Positions 33,596-43,638 of a stretch of 64,000 bases of DNA are shown here, piece by piece. A program made the position numbers and the translations under genes. How positions within the stretch are numbered: the first letter of the stretch is position 1; every line of letters starts with the position of its first letter. Origin of the DNA: Geothrix limicola (GTDB taxonomy: Bacteria; Acidobacteriota; Holophagae; Holophagales; Holophagaceae); the NCBI RefSeq assembly GCF_030268085.1, contig NZ_BSDE01000001.1, positions 248,001 through 312,000 of the forward strand, given 5' to 3'. The notes below the pieces were generated by a model. That model made no database searches and was not told the DNA's origin. It saw nothing but the letters and a program-made list of their open reading frames with translations.

Positions 33596-35470
33596 CTAGA
33601 ACCGTGGCCTGGAAGCGGAAGCGCGACGGGGGCTCCGGGTCGAAGGGCGCGTGAGTTCTGAGGGCAGCTGGAAGAAGGTCATGGTCGTCTGCAGTTCCTG
33701 GGCCTGGGCGCTCAGTTCGCTGGCGGTGGAGGCCAGCTCTTCCGACGACGCGGCCGTGTGCTGGATGGCCTGGCTGATCTGGGTGATGGCCTGGCTGATC
33801 TGGTTGACGCCGGTGTTCTGTTCTTCGGAGGCGGCCGAGATCTCCTGTACCAGGTCCGAGGTCTTCTGGATGGAGGGCACGATGGTCTCCAGCAACGTTC
33901 CGGCCTTTTCGGCGAGGACCACGCTGCCCTTGGCAAGCTGGCTGATTTCCTCGGCCGCCACCTGGCTGCGCTCCGCCAGCTTGCGCACCTCGGCGGCCAC
34001 GACGGCGAAGCCCCTTCCATGTTCACCGGCCCGTCCCGCCTCGATGGCGGCGTTGAGGGCCAGCAGGTTGGTCTGGTAGGCGATCTCATCGATGATGGCG
34101 ATCTTCTGGGCGATCTGTTTCATGGCTCCCACGGTTTCCATCACGACGCGTCCGCCCGCCACGGTTTCGGTGGAGGTGCGCGTGGCGAGGCCGCCCGTGA
34201 CCTTGGCATTCTCGTTGTTCTGGGCGATGGAGGCGCTCATCTCCTCCATGGCGGCGCTGGTCTCCTCGACGCTGGCGGCCTGCTCGCTGGCACCCTGGCT
34301 GAGGGACTGGGCCGTGGTGCTGAGCTGGTCCGAGGCGTCCACCAGCTTTCCGGCGTTGGCCGACACCTGGCCGATGGTCTCGGCCAGCTTGGAGACCATG
34401 CGGGTCATGGCGGTCTGGAGCACCTTCAGTTCACCGCCCTGGGCCGTGACAGACACGTCGAGGGCCAGGTCGCCCTCGGACATCCTTTCCAGCGAGGCCG
34501 CAATGGCACCGATGGGGTTGGCGATGCTTCCCGCGATCCACACCATGACGGCCAGGGCAAGGACCAGCATGCACGCCATGACGAGTCCGAGTTTGGCAAG
34601 CATGGCGTGGACCGGACCGAGAACCTCGGATTCGGGCAGTTCCACGATGACGAAACTCTTGAGCGAAGGAATGAAGGAGGAGGCCACCAGCCGCGTGCCA
34701 TCGGCAGCGGGATAGCGATCGAAATTGAAATCGGTCTCCTTCAGAAGTCCGGGAGCCGCGGCTTTCAGGCCGGGAAGATCCTCCAGCTTCTTCTTGGCGA
34801 TGAGGGCACTGTCCCGGTGTACGAGAAAAGTGCCGTCCTTGCGCACCAGCATGGCCTGGCCGCTCTGGCCCACCTGCACCTTGCGGATCTGCTCGGCGAG
34901 TCGGTTGGCGCTGAGCCCCAGGCCGCCGACGAAGAGGCGCCCCTTGGCGTCTCGGCCACGGGCGTTGATGTAGAGCATCATCTCGGTGGGTTTGTGCTCG
35001 TCGGCATCGGCGTTCAGTTCAAAATCCGCGCCCCGGTCCAGGAACCCGTACAGCCAGCCGCTGTCGGCATTGCCCCGCTTCATGGTCTTCAACAGGCCGA
35101 CCTGGCTGTAGTAGTGCCCCGTCTCCATGGGGATGAAGGTGATGGAATCGGCGGCGTTGAGCCGCATCATCTCCTCGCCGTAGCGTTTCCAGATGGCCAG
35201 TCCGCCGGCGGACTCCCCCCCGCCCGCCCAATCCATGAGGAAGGGGTTGCTCACGACGGAACGGGATACGGCCAATGGGCCCGCGATCTGCTGCTCCACC
35301 TCATGGCGGATGGACCCGAGGATGGCGGGCATCTCGGAGGTTTCGATGCGCTTGTTGACGAAGTCGCTGGTGCTGGTCAGGTAGACGAAGGAACTGACCC
35401 CCAAGGTCACCAGCAGCACGAGCGAGGTCGTGAGAAGCAGCCGGACCTTGATGGAATGAAGGTCGATCAT
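33596..35470 (-). CDS. Methyl-accepting chemotaxis protein with Cache-type sensor
   Basis: A 624-residue transducer. TM1 is at about residues 10-30. The periplasmic region (about 31-290) has Cache-like features ([58 protein letters not shown]). TM2 is at about 293-315, followed by HAMP and an MCP signalling domain of the same subtype as the two operon MCPs. Its last residues, SRPRF, do not fit the aromatic pentapeptide, so it would rely on the tails of neighbours in the array for CheR. GGAGG lies before the ATG. It follows the hybrid kinase gene at 35589. Confidence 0.92.
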   Translation of the reverse strand: MIDLHSIKVRLLLTTSLVLLVTLGVSSFVYLTSTSDFVNKRIETSEMPAILGSIRHEVEQQIAGPLAVSRSVVSNPFLMDWAGGGESAGGLAIWKRYGEEMMRLNAADSITFIPMETGHYYSQVGLLKTMKRGNADSGWLYGFLDRGADFELNADADEHKPTEMMLYINARGRDAKGRLFVGGLGLSANRLAEQIRKVQVGQSGQAMLVRKDGTFLVHRDSALIAKKKLEDLPGLKAAAPGLLKETDFNFDRYPAADGTRLVASSFIPSLKSFVIVELPESEVLGPVHAMLAKLGLVMACMLVLALAVMVWIAGSIANPIGAIAASLERMSEGDLALDVSVTAQGGELKVLQTAMTRMVSKLAETIGQVSANAGKLVDASDQLSTTAQSLSQGASEQAASVEETSAAMEEMSASIAQNNENAKVTGGLATRTSTETVAGGRVVMETVGAMKQIAQKIAIIDEIAYQTNLLALNAAIEAGRAGEHGRGFAVVAAEVRKLAERSQVAAEEISQLAKGSVVLAEKAGTLLETIVPSIQKTSDLVQEISAASEEQNTGVNQISQAITQISQAIQHTAASSEELASTASELSAQAQELQTTMTFFQLPSELTRPSTRSPRRASASRPRF

Positions 35471-35588
35471 GCCTAGCCTCCGTTACTTTCTCATAACGGC
35501 CAGGCGGGTCGGCTTCTCAAATTCTAGGGCGGCTGATCGGCGTGGAAAGGCCGTTGAGACTGACTCTCCGCAGGGGGCGACCTGTGCC

Positions 35589-38039
35589 TCAGGACCGGGG
35601 AAGCAGGGGGTCGGCGGGGGACGACTCGATGCCCAGGCCATGCAGCTTGGCCGCGAGCTGATCGAGCGTGAAGGGCTTCTTGATGAGGTTGAAGCCTTCT
35701 TCCAGCACACCGCGCTTGGCGATGACATCGGCGGTATAGCCGGACATGAAGAGGGTGGGGACGCCCGGCCGCAGCGCCTCGAAGCGGTCCTTCAGCTCCT
35801 TCCCGTTCATTCCGGGCATGACCACGTCCGTGAGCAGGATGTGGATCGGGAGGTCTTTCCGAGCGGCGAATTCGAGGGCCTCCTCGGGCGAATCCGCCGC
35901 GAGGGCTTCGTAGCCGAGTTTCTGGATGACCGTCGTGATGACGTTCCGGAGCAGGGGATCATCCTCCACGAGGAGAATGGTCCCGCCGAGGCAGGTCCTC
36001 GGCGGCGCGACCTTGGATTCGGGCGCGGCCAGCTCCACCTCCGCGATGCGGGGCAGGTAGACCTGGAAGCGGCTGCCCCGGCCCAGTTCGCTGGTCACGG
36101 TGACGAACCCTTCGTTCTGCTTGACGATGCCGAGGATGGTGGGCAGGCCCAGCCCCGTACCGACGCCCAGCTCCTTGGTGGTGAAGAAGGGCTCGAAGAT
36201 CCGCGTGAGGGTGAGCGGATCGATGCCGCTGCCCGTGTCCTGCACGGAGATGACGACGTAATCACCCACCGTGGCCTGGGGGCATTCGCGGCAGAAGGTT
36301 TCGTCCACGTGCTGGTTCCTCGTTTCGAGGCTGATGCTTCCCCCGTTCGGCATCGCATCCCGGGCATTGATCACGAGGTTCATGAGGATCTGGTCGATCT
36401 GGGAGGCGTCGGCAAAGATCTGCCAGAGGTTCTCGCCCGGCCAGAAGGACAGCTGGATGTCCTCGCCGATCAGGGGAGCGAGCGTCTGCTGAGTGGCCTT
36501 GAGATGTCCGTTCAGATCGAGGGACTGGGGCGCGATGACCTGTTTGCGGGAGAAGGCCAGCACCTTCTGCACGATGTCCTTCGAGCGATCCGCCGCCGCT
36601 TGGATGCCCTCCAGGTGCCGGTTCACGCGGGGGGTGGCAGGCACCTCGTCCCGCAACATCTCCAGGTGGCCCATGATGGCGCCGAGCATGTTGTTGATGT
36701 CGTGGGCGATGCCCCCCGCAAGCAGGCCCAGGGATTCGATCTTCTGGGACTGGAGAAGCTGGCTTTCCAGCAGCTTGCGCTCCTGGTCGGTACGGATCCG
36801 CTCGGTGATGTCCCGGGACAGCACGATGAACCGCGGGTCTTCGCCCGGCTCCGTGGCCTTGCGTGCCACCGAGAGCTCGAACCAGGTCCTGCCCTGGGCC
36901 AGGTTCAGCTCGATCTGTCGGCCCAGGGATTTGCCCGTGTCGTGGGCCTCTCGCAGCGACTGCATGACCACTTCCGCCGCTTCGGGCGGAAGGACTTCCT
37001 GGACGGTGTGGCCGAGCAGCTGTTCTGGAGGTGCCGCCAGCAGGTCTTCGCGTTCCGAATGGAAGTCGTGGTAGCGGCCGTCCAGTCCGATTTCGAAGAG
37101 GAGGTCGGGAACGGCGTCGAGGGTGGCTTTCAGGCGGTTGCGGTAGGCCCGGAGCTCATCCTCCTGCTGCTTCCGTTCGGTGATGTCGATGAAGGTGGCC
37201 AGATTGAGGTTTCGTCCATGCATGGCCACGTGGGACAGGCGGACTTCGCAGAGACGGGTGCTGCCGTCCTGCGTGCGGATGAGCCGCTCGAACAGGATGA
37301 TGCTCTGCTCCTTGGCCAGAATGTTGTTCCGCGCCATGCTTTCGGCGATGGGCAGGCCGTCAGGCTGCTCCTCGTGATAGTAGTGGTCCGGGTGACTGCC
37401 GAGCAGCTGGTTCCGCGCCACACCGAAGAGCTCCTCGGCCCGGGGATTGGCATCCACGATCACATGCTTGTCGACATCGAAGACGAGGATGGCCTCGGGA
37501 GCGTTATCGAAAAGCACGCGGTTCTGCTCTTCGCTCATCTGCAGGGCCTCGAACCGGTTCTGAAGCTCACGTGTGCGGTCCTTCACCAGCCATTCGAGGC
37601 GTCCGTTGGTGTCTTCCAGGTGGCGATTCTTCGCCTGGAGTTCCCGCTGCAATTCCGCGAGGTGCAGGTGGTGCCCGACCCGCGCGGTGACCTCCTGGAG
37701 GCGGAAGGGCTTCTGTACATAGTCCGCGCCACCTACCTCGAAGGCCCTGACCCTCAGCATGTCTTCATCCTGGGCGCTGATGAAGATCACGGGCACGTCG
37801 GCCAGTTGCGGATCCTGCTTCAGCAGGGAGCAGAATTCGAACCCGTCCAGCTCGGGCATGGTGATGTCCAACAGCACCAGATCGGGCTTCGCCAGCCGCG
37901 CCGCGTCCAGCCCGCGCCGTCCGTTGGTGGCCACGCGGACCCGGTAGCCCTGCCGCTGCAGCATGTCCGACAGCACCCCGAGGTTGTTCGGGTTGTCGTC
38001 CACCACGAGGATGTCGGGCATGGGGAAGGTCTGATTCAT
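35589..38039 (-). CDS. Hybrid sensor kinase REC-PAS-PAS-HK-REC
   Basis: An 816-residue soluble kinase. The N-terminal receiver has Asp58 ([13 protein letters not shown]). Two PAS domains lie at about 180-305 and 310-425 ([39 protein letters not shown]). A HisKA helix has the phospho-His in [11 protein letters not shown] (about 445), followed by an ATPase with [15 protein letters not shown] and [12 protein letters not shown]-terminal receiver ([23 protein letters not shown]) completes it. The first receiver is closely similar to that of the kinase at 38595-39890. It starts 28 bases after the second CheD gene. No DNA-binding output is attached. Confidence 0.92.
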   Translation of the reverse strand: MNQTFPMPDILVVDDNPNNLGVLSDMLQRQGYRVRVATNGRRGLDAARLAKPDLVLLDITMPELDGFEFCSLLKQDPQLADVPVIFISAQDEDMLRVRAFEVGGADYVQKPFRLQEVTARVGHHLHLAELQRELQAKNRHLEDTNGRLEWLVKDRTRELQNRFEALQMSEEQNRVLFDNAPEAILVFDVDKHVIVDANPRAEELFGVARNQLLGSHPDHYYHEEQPDGLPIAESMARNNILAKEQSIILFERLIRTQDGSTRLCEVRLSHVAMHGRNLNLATFIDITERKQQEDELRAYRNRLKATLDAVPDLLFEIGLDGRYHDFHSEREDLLAAPPEQLLGHTVQEVLPPEAAEVVMQSLREAHDTGKSLGRQIELNLAQGRTWFELSVARKATEPGEDPRFIVLSRDITERIRTDQERKLLESQLLQSQKIESLGLLAGGIAHDINNMLGAIMGHLEMLRDEVPATPRVNRHLEGIQAAADRSKDIVQKVLAFSRKQVIAPQSLDLNGHLKATQQTLAPLIGEDIQLSFWPGENLWQIFADASQIDQILMNLVINARDAMPNGGSISLETRNQHVDETFCRECPQATVGDYVVISVQDTGSGIDPLTLTRIFEPFFTTKELGVGTGLGLPTILGIVKQNEGFVTVTSELGRGSRFQVYLPRIAEVELAAPESKVAPPRTCLGGTILLVEDDPLLRNVITTVIQKLGYEALAADSPEEALEFAARKDLPIHILLTDVVMPGMNGKELKDRFEALRPGVPTLFMSGYTADVIAKRGVLEEGFNLIKKPFTLDQLAAKLHGLGIESSPADPLLPRS

Positions 38040-38067
38040 GGGGCTGCTCCCGGATGGGAGGGCAAGG

Positions 38068-38592
38068 TCAGGTTCGTTTCGGGAGGTTCCCCTCGGGGAG
38101 GGGCAGTCGCACCCAATCCTGCCGGACGACTTTCCTCACGAGCACCGACCCGAGCTTCGTGTTGAATTCGACCTTCATGGCCTGGGTGCCGCCCACCTCG
38201 GAGGCGAGGATGGGAATGCCATTCATCTTCAAGGCTTCCTCCGCGAGCTGGATGTTGCGTTCCCCGACTGAATAGAGGTCCTGGGAAAGGTCGATGACGC
38301 TGGCCCCTCCGAACACCTTGGCCACCAGATCCCCTTTTCGGCAGCCCAGGGCCAAAAGGTGTTTAACAAGCTTCTCGATGGCGATGTTGCCGTATTTCGG
38401 AGTGGGAAGCCCCTTGCCGTTCCAGAGCGGCAGCATGTAGTGGTTCATGCCGCCGCAGCGGAGATTGGCATCCCAGAGGCAGACCGATACGCAGGATCCC
38501 AGCAAGGTCGAGATAAGGTGCTCCTCCCGGTGCGCGAAGAACATGCACGGATTCAGGAAGTGTTTCCTCGGACCAGGCGGGGAAGGGGCCAT
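38068..38592 (-). CDS. Receptor glutamine deamidase CheD (copy 2)
   Basis: A 174-residue CheD homologue with the catalytic Cys in TLLGSCVSV and the His in MNHYMLP, plus the FGGASV turn. It diverges from the che-operon CheD and has a longer N-terminus rich in Pro. It is embedded between two REC-bearing kinases (2 bases after one, 28 before the next) and not beside cheB or cheR. It may act on the Cache MCP encoded further down the same strand, or on other receptors. All catalytic positions are present. Confidence 0.9.
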   Translation of the reverse strand: MAPSPPGPRKHFLNPCMFFAHREEHLISTLLGSCVSVCLWDANLRCGGMNHYMLPLWNGKGLPTPKYGNIAIEKLVKHLLALGCRKGDLVAKVFGGASVIDLSQDLYSVGERNIQLAEEALKMNGIPILASEVGGTQAMKVEFNTKLGSVLVRKVVRQDWVRLPLPEGNLPKRT

Positions 38593-38594
38593 GT

Positions 38595-39890
38595 CTACAG
38601 CTCTTCTGGGCTTTCGAAAATGAACATGTTGCCTTCGAAGGAGGAGGTGCTGGTTTCGTCCATGGCCGTGAATCGGGGCAGGCGGCAGGTGAAGACCGCG
38701 CCTTTTCCGACCTCCCCTCCGACATCGATGGTTCCGTTCAGGAGGTCCACCAGGGCCTTCGTCACGGGGAGTCCCAGGCCCTGGCCGCGGTGGGCGCGCG
38801 TGGGCCCCTCCTCCAGCTGCTTGAACCGATCGAAGATCCGGGAACGGTCCTCGGGGCGGATGCCGATGCCTTCGTCTTCGATTTCCAGCCGCAGGGTGGC
38901 TTCCTCCAGGGCCGCGCGCAGGCGGATGGTTTGCCCCTCGCTGCTGTATTCGATGGCATTGGCGAGCAGGTTCGCCGTGATGATCCGGAGCATGGCCGCA
39001 TCCGTGCCGAAAACGAGGGGCGTCGGGCCGGAACCGCCTTCGAGGCGCACCGTCAAGGCCTTGGCCTGGGCCTCGTGGGAGAACGCCTCCATCACGTTGC
39101 GCAGCACGGACCCCACGTCCACCTGGGTCACCGAAGGCTGGACCGCGCCGGCTTCCAGATCCGCGGCGGCGAACAGGTTGCGGATCTGGAAATCCAGGTA
39201 CGAGGCCTCGGCCTTGATCCTCGCGCAGGCTGAATGGATCTGCTCGGGACTGAAGGCTGCCTGAAGGGCCTGGTCCGCCAAAGCGATGATGGCGCTGAGC
39301 GGATTGTTGATCTCATGCCTCATCCTGGCGAGGAAGCGGCTCTGGATCTCCTCGGATTGGCGCAGCTTTTCGTTGAGGCCGATCAGTTCGCGGTTGAGCG
39401 CCTTCGCCTCGAACAAGGCGTGATGGACGAGCTCGGCCTGCTCGCGCAGGCTGTTGTTGGATGCCTCCAGATCCTGGTTCTTCGCCTGGAGTTCCCCCTG
39501 GAGGGAGGCGAGGCGGAGCTGGAGCCGCACACGCATCAGCACCTCCTGGACCTGGAAGGGCTTCTGCACGTAGTCGGCACCGCCGGATTCGAAGGCTTTC
39601 AGCTTCTCCAGGGTGCCCTCATGGGCGCTGAGAAAAACCACCGGGATCGCCGCCAACTCTGGATCGGCTTTGAGCCGGGTGCAGACCTCGAACCCGTCCA
39701 TGTCGGGCATGGTGATATCGAGCAGGATCAAATCCGGCTTGGCGATTTGAGCCGCCTCCAGGCCGCGGTGGCCGCTCTGGGCCACACGGACGCGGTAACC
39801 CTGATCGCGGAGCAGGTCGGAAAGCACCCCGAGGTTGCTCGGATTGTCATCGATGACGAGGATGTCGTGCTGGGGGCGCAGGTCGTTCAT
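38595..39890 (-). CDS. REC-histidine kinase
   Basis: A 431-residue protein: an N-terminal receiver with Asp58 (LILLDITMPDMDG), a coiled coil (about 130-190), a HisKA helix with phospho-His in MRHEINNPLSA, and an ATPase domain (NLLANAIEYSSEG; EDEGIGIRPED; GQGLGLPVTKAL). It has no transmembrane segment. A receiver ahead of a kinase suggests that the kinase is tuned by phosphate from another kinase. The receiver is a near twin of that in the 816-residue kinase. The start overlaps the upstream stop as ATGA. Confidence 0.92.
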   Translation of the reverse strand: MNDLRPQHDILVIDDNPSNLGVLSDLLRDQGYRVRVAQSGHRGLEAAQIAKPDLILLDITMPDMDGFEVCTRLKADPELAAIPVVFLSAHEGTLEKLKAFESGGADYVQKPFQVQEVLMRVRLQLRLASLQGELQAKNQDLEASNNSLREQAELVHHALFEAKALNRELIGLNEKLRQSEEIQSRFLARMRHEINNPLSAIIALADQALQAAFSPEQIHSACARIKAEASYLDFQIRNLFAAADLEAGAVQPSVTQVDVGSVLRNVMEAFSHEAQAKALTVRLEGGSGPTPLVFGTDAAMLRIITANLLANAIEYSSEGQTIRLRAALEEATLRLEIEDEGIGIRPEDRSRIFDRFKQLEEGPTRAHRGQGLGLPVTKALVDLLNGTIDVGGEVGKGAVFTCRLPRFTAMDETSTSSFEGNMFIFESPEEL

Positions 39891-42800
39891 GGGGCCTCCG
39901 GTGGGGAGAGCAGGCGCTCAAGTTCATCCAGCCTGAATTCGCGAAGGGCTTTCTGGATCGCGTTCGAAAGGGGTCGCTGGGAGGGAGGCAGCTCGTCGAT
40001 CAGGCGATGTGCCGCCTCCACGTCGCCGGCCCTGAGGCAGCGGGACAAGGCCGCGCGCCAGGTGTCGTCCAGCCCCGCCACCAAGTCCGGAGAGAGGGGT
40101 TGTGCGGCGTCCCGCGGCCCGGCGTCCTCCTCGAAGTGGAGGCCCGTGGATCGGGTGAGCAGTTCGAAGAGCTCCCGATCCCGGAAGGGCTTGTGCAGGA
40201 TGGCGTCGCAGCCCGCCGCGAGGATGCGTTCCCGGTCCTGCTCAAAGGCACTGGCCGTGATGGCCAGGATGGTGGTTCGGGGAAGACGGCCTTCGGCTTC
40301 CAGGGCGCGGATGCGCCGGGCCGCCTCGTAGCCGTCCATGACCGGCATCCGCATGTCCATCCAGACCACCTGGGGCTGCCATGCCTTCCAGGCTTCCAGC
40401 GCCGCCTGGCCGTCGGCGACGGCGCGGACGTGGAATCCGGCGGCTTCGAGGAATCCGGCGAGGAGCTCCCGGTTGTCGGCCTTGTCATCGACCACGAGCT
40501 GTTTCAGGTCGGGCTGGCCCGCGGCGAGCACCAGGCGTTTCCGGTCGACCGTCGGGGACCCGGGCGCGAGGTGGGCGGCCCCCAGCGGAATCTCGAAGCT
40601 GAAGCAGGCTCCCTCCCCGAGTCTGCTTTCGACCTGGATCTCGCCGCCCATGAGCCGGACGAGGGCCTGGCTGAGGTTCAGCCCCAGCCCCGAACCTTCG
40701 GCGGAGCGGCGGCCGGATTCGGCCTGCACAAAGCTTCCGAAAATCTGGGGTATCTCTTCGGGTGTGATGCCGGGGCCGCTATCGCGGATCTCGAAGCGGA
40801 TCAGGTCCCCTTCGCCCTTCCTGACCTTCAGGCTGAAGCCCCCGCGTTCGGTGAACTTCACGGCATTGCCCAGGAGGTTGAGGAGCACCTGCCGGAGTTT
40901 CCCCTCGTCGCCGGTGACCAGGCCGGGAATCCGCGGATCCACGACAACCTCGAAGGCGAGGCCTCTGGACTCGGCGCGGACCTGGATCATGTCCTGGATG
41001 CCTTCGAGGCAAAGCCTGGGGTCGAAGCCTGCCGTGTGCAGTTCCAGCTGGTGGGCCTCGATGCGCGAAATGGACAGGACATCGTTGATGAGGTCCAGCA
41101 GGTGTTCTCCCGCGCGGAGGATCTTCTCCAGCTTGGCCAGGTCCTTCGGTTCGCGCCCAGGTTCGCGTGCCATGAGCTGGGAGAAACCCAGCACGGCGTT
41201 GAGGGGGGTCCTCAGTTCGTGGCTCATGCTCGCGAGGAAGGTGCTCTTCGCCTGGTTCGCGGCCTCGGCCGCAGCCTTGGCCTGTTCGAGGTTGCGGACG
41301 GTCTGATCCAGCTCCTGGGTCCGTTCGATGACCAGCCGTTCCAGATTCTCCCGGTACTTTTCCAGTTCCTGCTCGGCCACCTTGCGCAGGGTGATGTCGT
41401 TGAAGAGCAGGGCGAACTGGCCGTGCCGTGGCGAAAAGACCCTGACCTCGTAGTACCGCTGGAGCGATTCGTTGAAGCGCTCCCAGTGCAGGGGCTTGCC
41501 ACCGAGGGCCACCTGGTAGTAGGCCTGGGCCACTTCGGGCGGCCACTTGAAGCTGAGCTGCTCGGAGGTGAGGCCGATCTCCTTGGCCCGGTTCAGGCCG
41601 GTCATCTGCTCGAATTCCGAGTTGGCCTGGAGCAGGCGGTGATCCACCGGCTTCCCCTCCGGATCCAGGATCACCTCCATGAGGACGAAGCCGCTGAACA
41701 TGTACTCGAAGAGGCTGCGGTACTGCTCCTCCTGCTCTTTCAGGACCGCTTCGGTGCGCACCCGCTGCGTGATGTCGCGCCCGATGCCGAGCACGCCGAG
41801 GAGTTCACCGCCGCTGGCGAAGACAGGGGTCTTGATGGTCTCGAGGTATTCCTCGTGGCCGTCACTGGCGAAGACGACGCTCTCCTCGTTGAGGGTGGGC
41901 TTGCCCGCCTGGATGGCCTTCCGGTCGTTCTCCCGGAAGAAATCCGCCTGCTCGCGGCTCACGAAGTCGTAATCCGTCTTGCCGAGAATGGCTTCCTTCC
42001 GGGCGCCGAAGAACTGCTCGAAGCGCCGGTTGCAAGCGAGGTAGAGGCCGTCTGGATCCTTCATCCAGACCAGGTCCGGAATGGTGTCGAGGAGGGTCTG
42101 CAGCTGGGCCGCACTCTTCTGAAAGGCATCCTCGGCGCGTTTGCGCTCGGTGATGTCCAGCACGTTGACGACGCGGTACAGGACGGTTCCGGCCTCGTCC
42201 TTCACCGCCGTGACGTCCATCAGCACGGGGAAGGTGGTGCCGTCCTTCCGGAGGTGCACGGATTCCCAATGGTGATGTCCGAGGGCATGTGCTGTGCGGA
42301 TCTTTTCGGGGAGTTCTTCGCGGCATTCCGGAGCGTAAACCTCGGAAATCGGCTTGCCCGCCAGTTCTTCGACCGTGTACCCGTGCATGGCCGCGAACTC
42401 GTGGTTCATGGTTTCCAGGCGCTTCCCGTCTGCGCTGCCGATGACCACGCCCCATTTCGCGTGCTGGAAGATGTGCGCCCATCGCTTCAGCTCGTTCTCG
42501 GCCTGCTTGCGCGCGGTGATGTCCTTGCCGAAGACCGAGACACCGATGGTTTCCTTGCCGCGCTTGATGGGATGGAAGGCCATTTCGAGGATGCGGCCGT
42601 CCACCGCTGTATGCTCCATGTGGAAGGGGCCTTCCACCATGGCGCGTTCATAGAGCGGGGGCCAGCGGCTGGCCAGCGGGGGCGGCAAGTGATCCGAGGG
42701 GCCGGTGCCGGGCGTGGATGGGGTGCCGAAGCCGGTCCGAAGGAGGTCGGAGAGCGCGGTGTTGGAAGCCATCATCCGGTAGTCCCGGTCCACGGACCAG

Positions 42801-43621
42801 ATCAGGTCGTTGGTGCTTTCGATGAGCACCCTGAACCGCTCCTCACTGTCGCGGACCCTCGTGAAGCTGGCGTTGACGGCGTTGAACCCGGCGAAGAGCA
42901 GGATGCCGTAGGCCAGCATCCGGCAGACATGCCAAAACCACCAGGCGGGATCCCAGGGCTGCGAACTCCCCCAAAGGAGGCCCGCCAGGGCGAACAGTAC
43001 GGTCTGGCCGCCGAAGAGCAGATCCTCTATCTGGGTGCGGGCCTGGTACCTGCGGAAGAAGAAGACTGCCGCCGCGGCGAAACCGAGCCCTCCGAGGGCA
43101 TGGGTCGCCTGCGCCAGGACGGAGTAGCCCCCGGGCAGAAGGGGCGGGGGCAGGGCCTGGGGCCACCGCAGAATGGCCCCGGCGCAGGCCAGGGCGAGAA
43201 CGGCAGCCAGCAGGATGAGCCTTCCGCTTCGATGGCGGAGGAGGGCTGGCGGCTTCGCCCAGACCAGGGCGAATCCCAACCCGCCCAGGAAGGTGGCGCT
43301 GTGTCGGAGCCAACCCCAGCCCGGGACGGCGTCCCAGGAGGCAAGACCGTGCACCCCATCCAGCAGCCCCATGGCCACCAGTCCCGCGGCCACCCAGAGC
43401 AGGTGGGGGGAGGGGTCCCCCTGCCGCGCCCGGGCCCAGAGCAGGAAGGCCACGGCCAGTCCGGCGCAGCTGCCGATGAGTTCGAGGGCTTCGTGAAAGG
43501 TCTCCTGCACATGAGGGACGTGCCCCAACCGGGAGGCCAGGGCCAGGCTCAGCAGGGCCGGGATCACACCCGCCGAAAGCACCACCAGCAGGATCTTGTG
43601 CCAGGACCGGGTGGGTCGCAT
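39887..43621 (-). CDS. Multi-PAS hybrid histidine kinase with membrane sensor domain
   Basis: A 1244-residue kinase. The first 235 residues hold about seven or eight hydrophobic segments, forming a MASE-like integral membrane sensor of unrecognised type. About four PAS domains follow (starting near residues 245, 370, 495 and 620), several ending in DITxRKxAE linkers. A coiled coil leads to HisKA (MSHELRTPLNAVLGFSQL), the ATPase (NLLGNAVKFTERGG; SGPGITPEEI; GSGLGLNLSQAL) and a C-terminal receiver with Asp in MDMRMPVMDG. The tail after the receiver (about 1175-1244) is helical. It overlaps the REC-kinase downstream by 4 bases, so they are co-translated. Confidence 0.92.
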   Translation of the reverse strand: MRPTRSWHKILLVVLSAGVIPALLSLALASRLGHVPHVQETFHEALELIGSCAGLAVAFLLWARARQGDPSPHLLWVAAGLVAMGLLDGVHGLASWDAVPGWGWLRHSATFLGGLGFALVWAKPPALLRHRSGRLILLAAVLALACAGAILRWPQALPPPLLPGGYSVLAQATHALGGLGFAAAAVFFFRRYQARTQIEDLLFGGQTVLFALAGLLWGSSQPWDPAWWFWHVCRMLAYGILLFAGFNAVNASFTRVRDSEERFRVLIESTNDLIWSVDRDYRMMASNTALSDLLRTGFGTPSTPGTGPSDHLPPPLASRWPPLYERAMVEGPFHMEHTAVDGRILEMAFHPIKRGKETIGVSVFGKDITARKQAENELKRWAHIFQHAKWGVVIGSADGKRLETMNHEFAAMHGYTVEELAGKPISEVYAPECREELPEKIRTAHALGHHHWESVHLRKDGTTFPVLMDVTAVKDEAGTVLYRVVNVLDITERKRAEDAFQKSAAQLQTLLDTIPDLVWMKDPDGLYLACNRRFEQFFGARKEAILGKTDYDFVSREQADFFRENDRKAIQAGKPTLNEESVVFASDGHEEYLETIKTPVFASGGELLGVLGIGRDITQRVRTEAVLKEQEEQYRSLFEYMFSGFVLMEVILDPEGKPVDHRLLQANSEFEQMTGLNRAKEIGLTSEQLSFKWPPEVAQAYYQVALGGKPLHWERFNESLQRYYEVRVFSPRHGQFALLFNDITLRKVAEQELEKYRENLERLVIERTQELDQTVRNLEQAKAAAEAANQAKSTFLASMSHELRTPLNAVLGFSQLMAREPGREPKDLAKLEKILRAGEHLLDLINDVLSISRIEAHQLELHTAGFDPRLCLEGIQDMIQVRAESRGLAFEVVVDPRIPGLVTGDEGKLRQVLLNLLGNAVKFTERGGFSLKVRKGEGDLIRFEIRDSGPGITPEEIPQIFGSFVQAESGRRSAEGSGLGLNLSQALVRLMGGEIQVESRLGEGACFSFEIPLGAAHLAPGSPTVDRKRLVLAAGQPDLKQLVVDDKADNRELLAGFLEAAGFHVRAVADGQAALEAWKAWQPQVVWMDMRMPVMDGYEAARRIRALEAEGRLPRTTILAITASAFEQDRERILAAGCDAILHKPFRDRELFELLTRSTGLHFEEDAGPRDAAQPLSPDLVAGLDDTWRAALSRCLRAGDVEAAHRLIDELPPSQRPLSNAIQKALREFRLDELERLLSPPEAP

Positions 43622-43638
43622 GAGGATCCCCTAGGCGT

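Noticed and set aside
35469-38165. An 898-codon plus-strand open frame opposite the hybrid kinase
   Set aside because: Same antisense effect; no recognisable protein features and no ribosome site.
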